A stretch of 5,798 nucleotides of DNA from Candidatus Eiseniibacteriota bacterium. GTDB lineage: Bacteria; Joyebacterota; Joyebacteria; Joyebacterales; Joyebacteraceae. Where the stretch lies: positions 1 to 5,798 of the forward strand of contig JAUWBY010000149.1 of assembly GCA_030609605.1 (NCBI GenBank), written 5' to 3'. The notes under the pieces are model-generated. The model saw nothing but the letters and a program-made list of their open reading frames with translations, was not told the DNA's origin and made no database searches. Of this stretch, positions 1 through 5,603 are shown piece after piece (within the stretch, counting starts at the first letter, position 1; every line of letters begins with the position of its first letter). The position numbers were made by a program, and so were the translations under genes.

Positions 1-14
1 CAGGAGACACCAGT

Positions 15-584
15 ATGCCTACGAAGGAAGAGGTCGGACGCCGGGTCAAGCTGGCCCGTTTCAGGCGAGATATGACCCTCAAGGAGGTGGCAGTTCGCTC
101 CGGAATGTCGGCAACGCACATCTCCGAGATCGAGCGCGGCAAAACATCGCCGACCATCGGTGCGCTCGAACGCATCTCCAAAGCACTCGGAGAACGATCG
201 GCACACTTCGTCGAGGAGACCACCAGCTCGCTCGCCGTCCTCACGCGCAGGAGCGAGAGGACAAAGATCTACTGCTGCGATACTCACGACCAGATCATCG
301 AAACCGAAGGGCTGACACAGACCGTGCCGTGGACCATGACACGCATGTTCAGAAAGATCACCCAGCCCGGAGAGACTGCCGGCCGCTCCCCCGCCCTCGG
401 TGAGATGGTTGTGTTGTGCGTATCCGGTATGCTCCGCTTTGCCGTGAACGATTTCTCGGCCGTCCTCAGAGACGGTGATACCATCCAGTTCTCCCTCATG
501 AGCGGCTTCGAGTTGGAGAACATCGGGGATGAGCCGGCAGAAGTGATCTGCATCACCACGCTCGCGATCCACGACGGCTGGTAA
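15..584 (+). CDS. XRE-family transcriptional regulator with C-terminal cupin domain
   Basis: Predicted cytoplasmic DNA-binding regulator of 189 residues, the usual size for the HTH-cupin (PuuR/SutR-like) group. An N-terminal XRE helix-turn-helix spans about residues 7-60, with the turn and recognition helix in SGMSATHISEIERGKTSP (29-46). A linker leads to a small beta-barrel cupin domain at about 108-184, ending in the typical ELENIGDEPAEV strand-turn pattern. In this family the cupin usually senses a small ligand. Here the usual metal-binding histidines are not visible: no HxH in the first motif, and the second-motif histidine is replaced around SLMSGFELEN, so a metal-dependent enzyme role is unlikely. 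ATG at 15 is preceded by AGGAG at 2-6 with 8 bases of spacing. No promoter can be judged because only 14 bases lie upstream. The ligand and targets are unknown. It reads toward the pilin operon but is separated by 319 bp containing a different promoter, so a functional link is only possible. Confidence 0.9.
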   Translation: MPTKEEVGRRVKLARFRRDMTLKEVAVRSGMSATHISEIERGKTSPTIGALERISKALGERSAHFVEETTSSLAVLTRRSERTKIYCCDTHDQIIETEGLTQTVPWTMTRMFRKITQPGETAGRSPALGEMVVLCVSGMLRFAVNDFSAVLRDGDTIQFSLMSGFELENIGDEPAEVICITTLAIHDGW

Positions 585-611
585 CAGCCGCTCCCCAACT
601 TCCGGCAATCG

Positions 612-642
612 CACTGCCGACTGCCAACCGCGGCCGGCAGTG
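612..642. repeat. GC-rich inverted repeat downstream of regulator
   Basis: CACTGCCG at 612-619 is a perfect reverse complement of CGGCAGTG at 635-642, with a 15-base loop. It begins 28 bp after the regulator stop. No T tract follows (TGGAATCCCG), so it is a poor intrinsic terminator. It could be a protein-binding palindrome, a transcript-stabilising hairpin, or chance in GC-rich DNA. Confidence 0.4.
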
Positions 643-652
643 GAATCCCGTC

Positions 653-693
653 CTGCCCACGCCGCCGCACGCGGAGATCCAGTTCTGCCCACG
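653..693 (+). repeat. Direct repeat CTGCCCACG x2, candidate activator sites
   Basis: CTGCCCACG occurs at 653-661 and again at 685-693. The start-to-start distance is 32 bp, close to three helical turns, so both copies would lie on the same DNA face. Measured from a predicted transcription start near 812, they lie at about -159 and -127. Enhancer-binding proteins of sigma-54 promoters commonly bind in that range. The repeat is seen directly. The role as an upstream activator site is inference, and no known consensus was matched. Confidence 0.35.
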
Positions 694-784
694 TCTCAGC
701 GCACTGGGTCTGCACTACGTACCAGCTTACCGCTATTCCTCCGCTATACACAAGAAGATATTCCCTCACTGTAATACTTGCTAG

Positions 785-802
785 CTGGCACACTCTGTGC
801 AA
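785..802 (+). promoter_or_regulatory. Sigma-54 (RpoN) -24/-12 promoter of the minor pilin operon
   Basis: The sequence TGGCACACTCTGTGCA at 786-801 matches the sigma-54 consensus TGGCACG-N4-TTGCW, with a C at 785 fitting the preceding pyrimidine. The invariant GG (787-788) and GC (799-800) are separated by exactly 10 bases. Mismatches are A for G at the seventh position and G for T at the twelfth. Transcription would start near 812, giving a leader of about 92 bases before the pilin gene ATG at 904. Sigma-54 with a PilR-type activator is a well-established way of controlling type IV pilin genes, so the site fits its context. No PilR or PilS gene is in the window. Confidence 0.75.
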
Positions 803-889
803 CATAGACACCTATGAGAGCCCGCCCAGTTGCGGACACTCTCCCACATCGCACCGAGACGGACGGTGGAGCAAGACCACGGACGTCCC

Positions 890-898
890 AAGGAGGTG
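890..898 (+). promoter_or_regulatory. Strong ribosome binding site fixing the PilX-like start at 904
   Basis: AAGGAGGTG lies at 890-898, with AGGAGG ending 7 bases before ATG 904. The frame is open back to an ATG at 814, but that codon has no Shine-Dalgarno sequence and would sit only about 2 bases after the predicted transcription start. The protein also gains a proper short basic N-terminus followed by a membrane helix when it starts at 904. Confidence 0.85.
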
Positions 899-903
899 TC
901 ACC

Positions 904-2301
904 ATGAAAGCCATACGACGAATACTCAGGGACGAATCCGGATCGATTCTCGTTGCAGTATCGATTCTGGCGATTGTTATGCTGATCGTGGTTCTCAGCA
1001 TATACGAGTTCGCGTCGGGTGATTCGAGTCTGGCCAGCAGACGCGTCGACCGCTCGCGTGCCCTCTATCTTGCGGAGTCAGGACTGGCTCGCGCCCACAC
1101 CTGGCTCGAGGCTCAGTACGATCCTCCGCCCGGCGTAACGGTGCTCAGGCCTTTTGGAGCCTTTGCCGAGACCTTGAGTATGGGAACCTACAGGGTCTCG
1201 ATCCTCCCCGATATTGGGAACCCAGCAGCCGCGCTGAAGTTCTACACCATTCGCTGCACCGGTTCCTCTGGATCGGACTCCCTCGTACTGGAGCGAGACG
1301 TGATGACGCACTCGTACGCCCAGTTCATCTACTTCACCGAGGAGGAGCACCCGCCGCAAACGACGACGCCTGTCTGGTTCTGCTCAGCTGACATGCTCGA
1401 CGGCTCTCTTCACACGAACGGTCAGATACACATACTCGGTGACCCGCACTTTGCCGGTCATGTCTCAAGCGCTTACGGCGGCCCTGACGACACCGACCCG
1501 TCGCACACGCCGTCATTCATGTACTACAACGGCAGCCGCTACGACAACCTGGAATCATCGGAACCGAACAACGCACCGTACGATGAGCCCATCTTCGATG
1601 ACGGGTATGAGCTCGGGACCTCCGACATCGAGCTCCCCGATTGCGTGGACAACCTCATCGCCTTGGCGAACGATGGCGGCGTCACCATCACCGGCGACGC
1701 TGAGATAGTCCTCAGCCGGGAGACCGGGGATGGTCGCCTGTACGGCTACGTCAGCTACAGGGACCTCTCGGGCGGCGAGTGGACCGATGTCGAACTCTCA
1801 TCGTTCAATGGAATCCTGTATGTCAGCGGCGAGATCAGTGTAGCGGGAGTGCTCGACGGCACGCTCACGATCGCCACTGGGGGCGATATGTGCATCGTTG
1901 ACGATGTGACCTACCGCGCCAGCGACGCAGAGGGCCCACTCGATGGTTGCGATGATGTCCTTGGGCTGGTTTCCGAGTCGAATGTCATAATCATGGACAA
2001 CTCGGCAAACGCGGACGACTGCACAGTTCACGCACACATCATGGCACTCGGGACGTCCTTCGAGGTAGAGAACTACGCCTCAGGAAGCCCACGCGGGACG
2101 CTGACGATTCATGGGGGAATCATCCAGAGGTACCGGGGTTGCGTCGGTACCGGCTATCTCAGCGGTGACGAGATCATCATCTACAGTGGCTTCGCAAAGA
2201 GCTACAACTACGATACCAGGTTCGAGAACGTGCAGCCGCCGGGCTATTTCATGACAGGGCGGTACTACAAGCGCGCGTGGAGGGAGGTGGACAGTGCTTA
2301 G
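904..2301 (+). CDS. PilX/GspK-like minor pilin with large beta-rich ectodomain
   Basis: Predicted 465-residue membrane-anchored pilus component, probably at the fibre tip. A short basic N-terminus is followed by a hydrophobic helix at about residues 14-36 (GSILVAVSILAIVMLIVVL) and an amphipathic continuation ending in RALYLAESGLARA (52-64), the hallmark of PilX N-terminal domain proteins. If Gly13 is the cleavage point, position +5 is Ala18 rather than Glu, as in GspK-type tip pseudopilins. The remaining roughly 390 residues form an extracytoplasmic domain rich in short beta strands and Gly/Asp turns. These include VWFCSADMLDGSLHTNGQIH (157-176), a Val/Ile-rich strand series (about 305-417) and a C-terminal YDTRFENVQPPGYF stretch. 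This resembles domains annotated as DUF4900 on other PilX-like proteins, which I recall rather than verified. Seven cysteines (118, 160, 247, 330, 349, 373, 413) lie in the ectodomain. It is the first gene of the operon and overlaps the next by 8 bp. The exact role is inferred. Confidence 0.82.
   Translation: MKAIRRILRDESGSILVAVSILAIVMLIVVLSIYEFASGDSSLASRRVDRSRALYLAESGLARAHTWLEAQYDPPPGVTVLRPFGAFAETLSMGTYRVSILPDIGNPAAALKFYTIRCTGSSGSDSLVLERDVMTHSYAQFIYFTEEEHPPQTTTPVWFCSADMLDGSLHTNGQIHILGDPHFAGHVSSAYGGPDDTDPSHTPSFMYYNGSRYDNLESSEPNNAPYDEPIFDDGYELGTSDIELPDCVDNLIALANDGGVTITGDAEIVLSRETGDGRLYGYVSYRDLSGGEWTDVELSSFNGILYVSGEISVAGVLDGTLTIATGGDMCIVDDVTYRASDAEGPLDGCDDVLGLVSESNVIIMDNSANADDCTVHAHIMALGTSFEVENYASGSPRGTLTIHGGIIQRYRGCVGTGYLSGDEIIIYSGFAKSYNYDTRFENVQPPGYFMTGRYYKRAWREVDSA
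2281..2289 (+). promoter_or_regulatory. Ribosome binding site for the GTG-initiated PilW-like gene
   Basis: AGGGAGGTG, containing the GGAGG core at 2283-2287, sits inside the last codons of the PilX-like gene and 6 bases before GTG 2294. It supports a GTG start overlapping the upstream stop codon, which suggests translational coupling. Confidence 0.7.
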
Positions 2302-2806
2302 CAATCGACCGATAGGATCCCCAGGGCGGGCCCGCCTCCTGAACAACGGTGGCTTCTCGCTGGTCGAGGTGCTCATAGCAGCTCTTCTGTCCACGGTCGC
2401 CATAGCCGCGACGTTCGCCGTGTACGCAGGCACAATGCACTCGTGGGAAGGAACGGCGTGTCTCACGGACGTGCAGCGGGAGGCCTCCCTCGCTGTGGCG
2501 GTCATGGCTCGCGAGATCAGGTGTGGATCATCCGTGGTGATCGGGGCAGGAAGTGACTCGATCTCCGTCTACTACGACACCGGCTCGAGCGACAGCCTGA
2601 TGGCGACGTTCCACGCCAACGGAAATGGCCAACTCATCGACATAGGCGGTGGAATCGTCACTTCACACGTCTCGTCTGTGAGCTTCTCAACCCCGGACGG
2701 ACGGGCGGTCAACATCGACATCCTCATTGACAATGGCCGCGGCACGGCCACAACCGTAGACGACCAGCACGTGCTCATGTCATCGACGGCGGTCTGCAGA
2801 AACTGA
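2294..2806 (+). CDS. PilW/GspJ-like minor prepilin
   Basis: Type IV prepilin of 170 residues, exported to the inner membrane, cleaved by prepilin peptidase and built into the pilus or its priming complex. A 20-residue basic leader ends at Gly20, followed by the class III signal FSLVEVLIAALLSTVAIAAT (21-40) with Phe at +1 and Glu25 at +5. After the helix, a DVQREASLAVAVMAREIR stretch (59-76) matches the conserved region of PilW, GspJ and ComGF proteins, where a QR motif precedes a helix ending in E-(I/L)-R. The rest is a small beta-rich domain. Cysteines at 56, 77 and 168 could form a disulfide. Translation starts at a GTG overlapping the PilX-like gene by 8 bp, and the next gene starts 9 bp after the stop. 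Assignment to the W/J class rests on order and this motif, so the family is more certain than the exact subtype. Confidence 0.87.
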   Translation: MLSNRPIGSPGRARLLNNGGFSLVEVLIAALLSTVAIAATFAVYAGTMHSWEGTACLTDVQREASLAVAVMAREIRCGSSVVIGAGSDSISVYYDTGSSDSLMATFHANGNGQLIDIGGGIVTSHVSSVSFSTPDGRAVNIDILIDNGRGTATTVDDQHVLMSSTAVCRN

Positions 2807-2815
2807 GGCAGGTAG

Positions 2816-3325
2816 ATGGCGACAGTGAAACCAATAGATGATGGGACCCCACGGAGCGGCAGACGCCGCATCGTGCGCGGCAACCAAGCAGGAACGACTC
2901 TGATTGAGATCCTGTTCTCAGTGGTTGTGCTGAGTTTGGTCATGGTCCCGGTCTTCGATTCACTCGTGTCGGGACGCATGCTGGCCTCCCACCGAGGCGA
3001 GGAGCGGATGGCACTCAAGCTCGTGGAAAGAAAGACCGAGCAGCTGATGCAGGCCGGCTTCGGATCGGCTGGATCGGACGCCGACGTTTCGAGCACGAAT
3101 CTCACTGCTGGAACCCATCCGACCGACCCGAGCATAGTCCTGAATACGCGGGGGGACTCCAATTCCAGCAACGATGTGCTCGGCCGCCTGACCTGGAGTG
3201 TCCAGACGATTTCGTGGCCCAGCTCCGGCGATTCTGTCTACGTCAAGCACATCGAAGTGAAGCTCGCGTGGCCCAGCGCGGCTCCACGAGACAGTGTGCT
3301 GCTGACCTCTCTGATAGGTGGTTAG
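2816..3325 (+). CDS. PilV/GspI-like minor prepilin
   Basis: Type IV prepilin of 169 residues with a 26-residue basic leader ending NQAG and a hydrophobic helix starting TTLIEILFSVVVLSLVMVPV (27-46). Gly26 is at -1 and Glu31 at +5, as prepilin peptidase requires, but position +1 is Thr instead of the usual Phe or Met. The downstream stretch RMALKLVERKTEQLMQAGFG (64-83) matches the helix seen in PilV and GspI proteins, where alanines and a conserved Glu precede the globular domain. The C-terminal part has predicted strands (LTWSVQTISW and VKHIEVKLAW), a typical end for these proteins. There are no cysteines. The start ATG lies 9 bp after the PilW-like stop, with GAGG at 2805-2808 overlapping that stop codon. 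It is the last gene of the operon, 35 bp before the terminator stem. The V/I subtype is inferred from gene order. Confidence 0.85.
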   Translation: MATVKPIDDGTPRSGRRRIVRGNQAGTTLIEILFSVVVLSLVMVPVFDSLVSGRMLASHRGEERMALKLVERKTEQLMQAGFGSAGSDADVSSTNLTAGTHPTDPSIVLNTRGDSNSSNDVLGRLTWSVQTISWPSSGDSVYVKHIEVKLAWPSAAPRDSVLLTSLIGG

Positions 3326-3360
3326 GGCTTACCCTGTGACAGATACGACGAGCTGAACAA

Positions 3361-3403
3361 GACCCCGGCTCCACACCAGAGAGCCGGGGTCCTTTTCGTC
3401 TTT
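3361..3403. terminator. Intrinsic terminator between convergent operons, probably bidirectional
   Basis: GACCCCGGCTC (3361-3371) pairs perfectly with GAGCCGGGGTC (3381-3391) around a 9-base loop. The 11-bp GC-rich stem is followed by CTTTTCGTCTTT (3392-3403), a good T-rich tail for the plus-strand pilin operon. Read on the minus strand, the same stem is followed by TTGTTCAG, a weaker tail, so it may also stop transcription coming from pilD. Confidence 0.88.
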
Positions 3404-3408
3404 GCACA

Positions 3409-3425
3409 GGAACGGGAGCCGTTCC
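3409..3425 (-). repeat. Short hairpin just after the pilD stop
   Basis: GGAACGG (3409-3415) pairs with CCGTTCC (3419-3425) around a 3-base loop, 5 bases downstream of the pilD stop codon on the minus strand. No T run follows in that direction. It is more likely a transcript-end stabiliser acting with the neighbouring 3361-3391 stem than a terminator by itself. Confidence 0.45.
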
Positions 3426-3430
3426 ATCGC

Positions 3431-4201
3431 TCAGAACAGCATGCCGTACCACGCCAGTATCGTATCGCCCCAGATCGTGGCCACGAACGCCCCTATCGCG
3501 ATAAAGGGACCGAACGGCATGCTGTGATCCCATCCGGACCCACGAGTGGCAGTCGCAGCAATGATGCCCGTAACGGCGCCCATCAGGAATGCGGCAAACA
3601 GCAGCAGTAGTACCGCCTGCCAGCCCAGGAACGCACCGAGCATTGCAGCGAGCTTGATGTCTCCCCCGCCCATGCTTTCCTTGCCGAAGGCAGCTTCGCC
3701 GACGACTGCAATCAGGTAGAGTGCGCCACCGCCCACCACCGCACCCAAAAGAGATCCACCGAACGTCGTCAGGCCGAGCAGAGGCGCCACAATCAGCCCT
3801 GCGGCGATCCCCGGAAGCGTGACGCGGTCGGGTATGATTTTCAGATCCAGGTCAATGAACGAGACGACGATCAGAACGTAGCTGAGTAGACACAGCACCA
3901 GCGCCTCTCGGCCCAAGCCGTAGCGCCACAGCAGAAGCGCCGGCACCAGTCCGGCCAGTATTTCGACCACAAGATACCGGGAGGAGATGGCTGCCTTGCA
4001 GTGGCGACACCTCCCCCCCAACATCAGGTAGCTCACGATGGGAACATTGTCCCACGGCATGATCCTGTGCCCGCACTCAGGGCACGCAGACGGCGGCCTC
4101 ACGATCGACTCCCCCTTGGGGAGACGATGTATGAGCACATTGAGGAAGCTCCCGAAGATGGCTCCTGCTGCGAACAGGCTCGCCGTCATCAACACTACCA
4201 A
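3431..4201 (-). CDS. pilD: Prepilin peptidase / N-methyltransferase (type IV leader peptidase)
   Basis: Inner-membrane aspartic protease that cuts the basic leader from type IV prepilins and methylates the new N-terminal residue. The 256-residue length is normal for the family. It begins with GAIFGSFLNVLIHRLPKGES (13-32), the conserved N-terminal block. The methyltransferase-domain zinc cysteines are complete: CPEC (40-43) and CRHC (65-68). The catalytic aspartates are in FIDLDLKIIPD (115-125) and GGGDIKLAAMLG (178-189). Asp117 and Asp181 are 64 residues apart, the same spacing as the known active-site pair in PilD and TcpJ. Several membrane helices follow from about residue 75. The start is taken as TTG 4201, preceded by AAGGA at 4213-4209 with 7 bases of spacing. 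An in-frame ATG at 4189 is possible but has a weaker site. The TTG start overlaps the secretin stop by 7 bp, implying coupled translation. The prepilins it would process lie on the opposite strand of this window. Confidence 0.95.
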   Translation of the reverse strand: MVVLMTASLFAAGAIFGSFLNVLIHRLPKGESIVRPPSACPECGHRIMPWDNVPIVSYLMLGGRCRHCKAAISSRYLVVEILAGLVPALLLWRYGLGREALVLCLLSYVLIVVSFIDLDLKIIPDRVTLPGIAAGLIVAPLLGLTTFGGSLLGAVVGGGALYLIAVVGEAAFGKESMGGGDIKLAAMLGAFLGWQAVLLLLFAAFLMGAVTGIIAATATRGSGWDHSMPFGPFIAIGAFVATIWGDTILAWYGMLF

Positions 4202-5544
4202 TTTTCCATCCTTGCGTCGATTTCACTCTCACGTCGTTCGCTGTAGCGCTCGAGGGCCTCTCCGCTCAGGATTCTCGGCGTCAGGAAGAGAACGATCTCC
4301 GTATCCGTTTCCGTCCTGATGCTCTTCCTGAAGAGCATCCCGAGGAGCGGGATATCGCCCAGAAGAGGCACCTTGAAATCAGTGTCTACTACGTCTGTTC
4401 TGAGAAGACCACCGATGACGACTGTCTGGCCATCAGGTATCATGACGGTGGTCCTGGCCGTTCTGTGCTTCGTGTCCACAGCATCATCGGGAAAATAGGC
4501 CGAGCGCTGTGCTGAGCTGACCATCGGCTCGACTTCCAGCGATACGATGTTCTCACTGTTCACGTGAGGTGTCACCTTCAGAGTAACACCTACCTGGCCA
4601 AAGATCGGCTCGACGGTCGACTCCTGCCCACCCTCGCGATAGGTAACCTTCCGTGCCAGAGCCATGTTGCGGATGATCTCGATCACAGCTTCCCGGTTAT
4701 CCAGCGTCAGGATCTGAGGACGTGCGAGAACACGCGCTCTTCCTTCCTTCTGCATGGCGGATATCTTGCCGGCGATATCCTTGAGATCGCTGAACGAAGC
4801 GAACTTGCCGATCGAGAGTTCGAAGAGCCCCTCTGCACCGCTGTTGAAGGTCGTATTGTACGAGATAGCGCCATCGCCCGACGATTCATCCATCGGATTG
4901 CTGGCGTCCCAGGAAATACCGAGTTCGTGTGACGAATCCTCCGAAAACTCGACGATCCTGGCTTCTATGAGGACCTGACCCGTTGGGGTGTCCAGTTCCT
5001 GAACGAGCGCTCTCAGGGTCGCCATGTTCTCAGGAATGTCTGAGACGACAAGCGAGCTGGTCCTTGCATCGACCACGACGCTACCCAGGTTCGTCAGAAC
5101 CTTATCGATGGTCTCGCCCAGCTCGACGGCATTCGCGTAGTTGGTTCTGAAGACCTCCGTCATCGTCGCCACGGGCGGGCCTTCGGGCGATGACATGATG
5201 ACGTAGATGTTGGTTCCCTTCTGTCGTGTGTACCACAGACCATTCGCACGCAGGATCGCCGCAAGCGCGTCTTCTACCAGGACATCCTCGAGGTAGACAT
5301 TGATGTTCCGTCCCACGAGTTCCGAACCGATCAGGAAGTTGATGCCCGATTTCTGAGTCATCACTTTGAGTACGCTTCCCAACGTGACGTTCTGCAAGTT
5401 GAGTGAGATCCGCTGGCTTCTGACAGAACCTTCCTGTGCGGATGTCTGAGACCACGCAAGGCTTGTCACTGCAAGAAGCACCGCGACGGCCACCAGGAGC
5501 AGTACCACACTCCGGCAGCGCGGTGGATTCAGTCTGCTGAACAT
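4195..5544 (-). CDS. pilQ: Type IV pilus-type outer-membrane secretin (compact PilQ)
   Basis: Forms the multimeric outer-membrane pore through which the pilus passes. From ATG 5544 it is 449 residues. A signal peptide has a basic start and the core VVLLLVAVAVLLAV, with cleavage probably around residues 31-37. An STN/N0-type domain follows at about 45-116 (ISLNLQNVTLGSVLKVMTQ, then DVLVEDALAAILRANGLWYT), then one N1/NolW-type repeat at about 129-185, and the secretin barrel domain at about 188-424. The barrel has VLIEARIVEF near its start, VVIGGLLRTD (375-384) and the signature VPLLGDIPLLGMLFRKS (392-408). A charged 20-residue tail ends the protein. PilQ proteins of proteobacteria are often near 700 residues with N-terminal AMIN domains. 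Here AMIN is absent and only one N1 repeat is visible, closer to HofQ-sized secretins. A GspD-like role in secretion cannot be excluded. The PilP-like gene upstream and pilD downstream favour a pilus locus. Confidence 0.92.
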   Translation of the reverse strand: MFSRLNPPRCRSVVLLLVAVAVLLAVTSLAWSQTSAQEGSVRSQRISLNLQNVTLGSVLKVMTQKSGINFLIGSELVGRNINVYLEDVLVEDALAAILRANGLWYTRQKGTNIYVIMSSPEGPPVATMTEVFRTNYANAVELGETIDKVLTNLGSVVVDARTSSLVVSDIPENMATLRALVQELDTPTGQVLIEARIVEFSEDSSHELGISWDASNPMDESSGDGAISYNTTFNSGAEGLFELSIGKFASFSDLKDIAGKISAMQKEGRARVLARPQILTLDNREAVIEIIRNMALARKVTYREGGQESTVEPIFGQVGVTLKVTPHVNSENIVSLEVEPMVSSAQRSAYFPDDAVDTKHRTARTTVMIPDGQTVVIGGLLRTDVVDTDFKVPLLGDIPLLGMLFRKSIRTETDTEIVLFLTPRILSGEALERYSERRESEIDARMENW

Positions 5545-5553
5545 ATCTTCCAA

Positions 5554-5559
5554 CCTCCT
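5554..5559 (-). promoter_or_regulatory. Ribosome binding site choosing the secretin start at 5544
   Basis: AGGAGG on the minus strand ends 9 bases before ATG 5544. The frame is also open to an ATG at 5574, which has a weaker AGGA at similar spacing. The inner start gives a normal signal peptide, whereas the outer one would add ten residues rich in Arg before it and would place AGGAGG inside the coding sequence as codons 6-7. Confidence 0.7.
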
Positions 5560-5603
5560 CAGTCGACGGTACATTCAGGTCGTTCCTGCTCAGTCCTCGA
5601 ACA

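Larger units (their letters stand above)
585..784. other. Non-coding region upstream of the sigma-54 promoter
   Basis: Gene-free stretch between the regulator stop and the -24/-12 promoter. It is GC-rich at the left and more AT-rich at about 730-780. It holds a perfect 8-bp inverted repeat (612-619 with 635-642), a 9-bp direct repeat CTGCCCACG (653-661 and 685-693), and five CTGCC/GGCAG cores between 614 and 689. No hairpin followed by a T run is visible, so the regulator gene has no obvious intrinsic terminator here. Antisense open frames across it have no ribosome binding site or recognisable protein features and look spurious. Confidence 0.6.

Noticed and set aside
612..650. Intrinsic terminator for the regulator gene
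   Set aside because: The inverted repeat is real, but no T-rich tract follows on either side, so it is listed only as a repeat.
727..750. Possible sigma-70 promoter TTACCG / TATACA
   Set aside because: The spacing between the two hexamers is only 12 bases and the -35 match is poor. The sigma-54 site downstream explains the operon better.
814..903. In-frame ATG at 814 extending the PilX-like protein by 30 residues
   Set aside because: It lies about 2 bases from the predicted transcription start and has no Shine-Dalgarno. ATG 904 has AAGGAGGTG at ideal spacing and gives the expected short basic N-terminus before the membrane helix.
284..1001. Minus-strand open frames covering the regulator end and the promoter region
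   Set aside because: They run antisense to the regulator and over the sigma-54 promoter, with low-complexity Arg/Ser/Thr/Val composition and no recognisable motif.
2572..3171. 199-codon open frame on the minus strand across the two small prepilin genes
   Set aside because: It is antisense to two clearly recognisable prepilins and spans the gap between them. It shows no domain, signal or ribosome binding site and is a by-product of GC-rich codon usage.
4564..4978. Plus-strand open frames within the secretin gene
   Set aside because: They are antisense to the conserved barrel domain and have no protein family signal of their own.
5545..5574. Upstream ATG of the secretin frame at 5574
   Set aside because: The stronger AGGAGG lies between the two ATGs and serves 5544, which gives a normal signal peptide. 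The longer form is not fully excluded.
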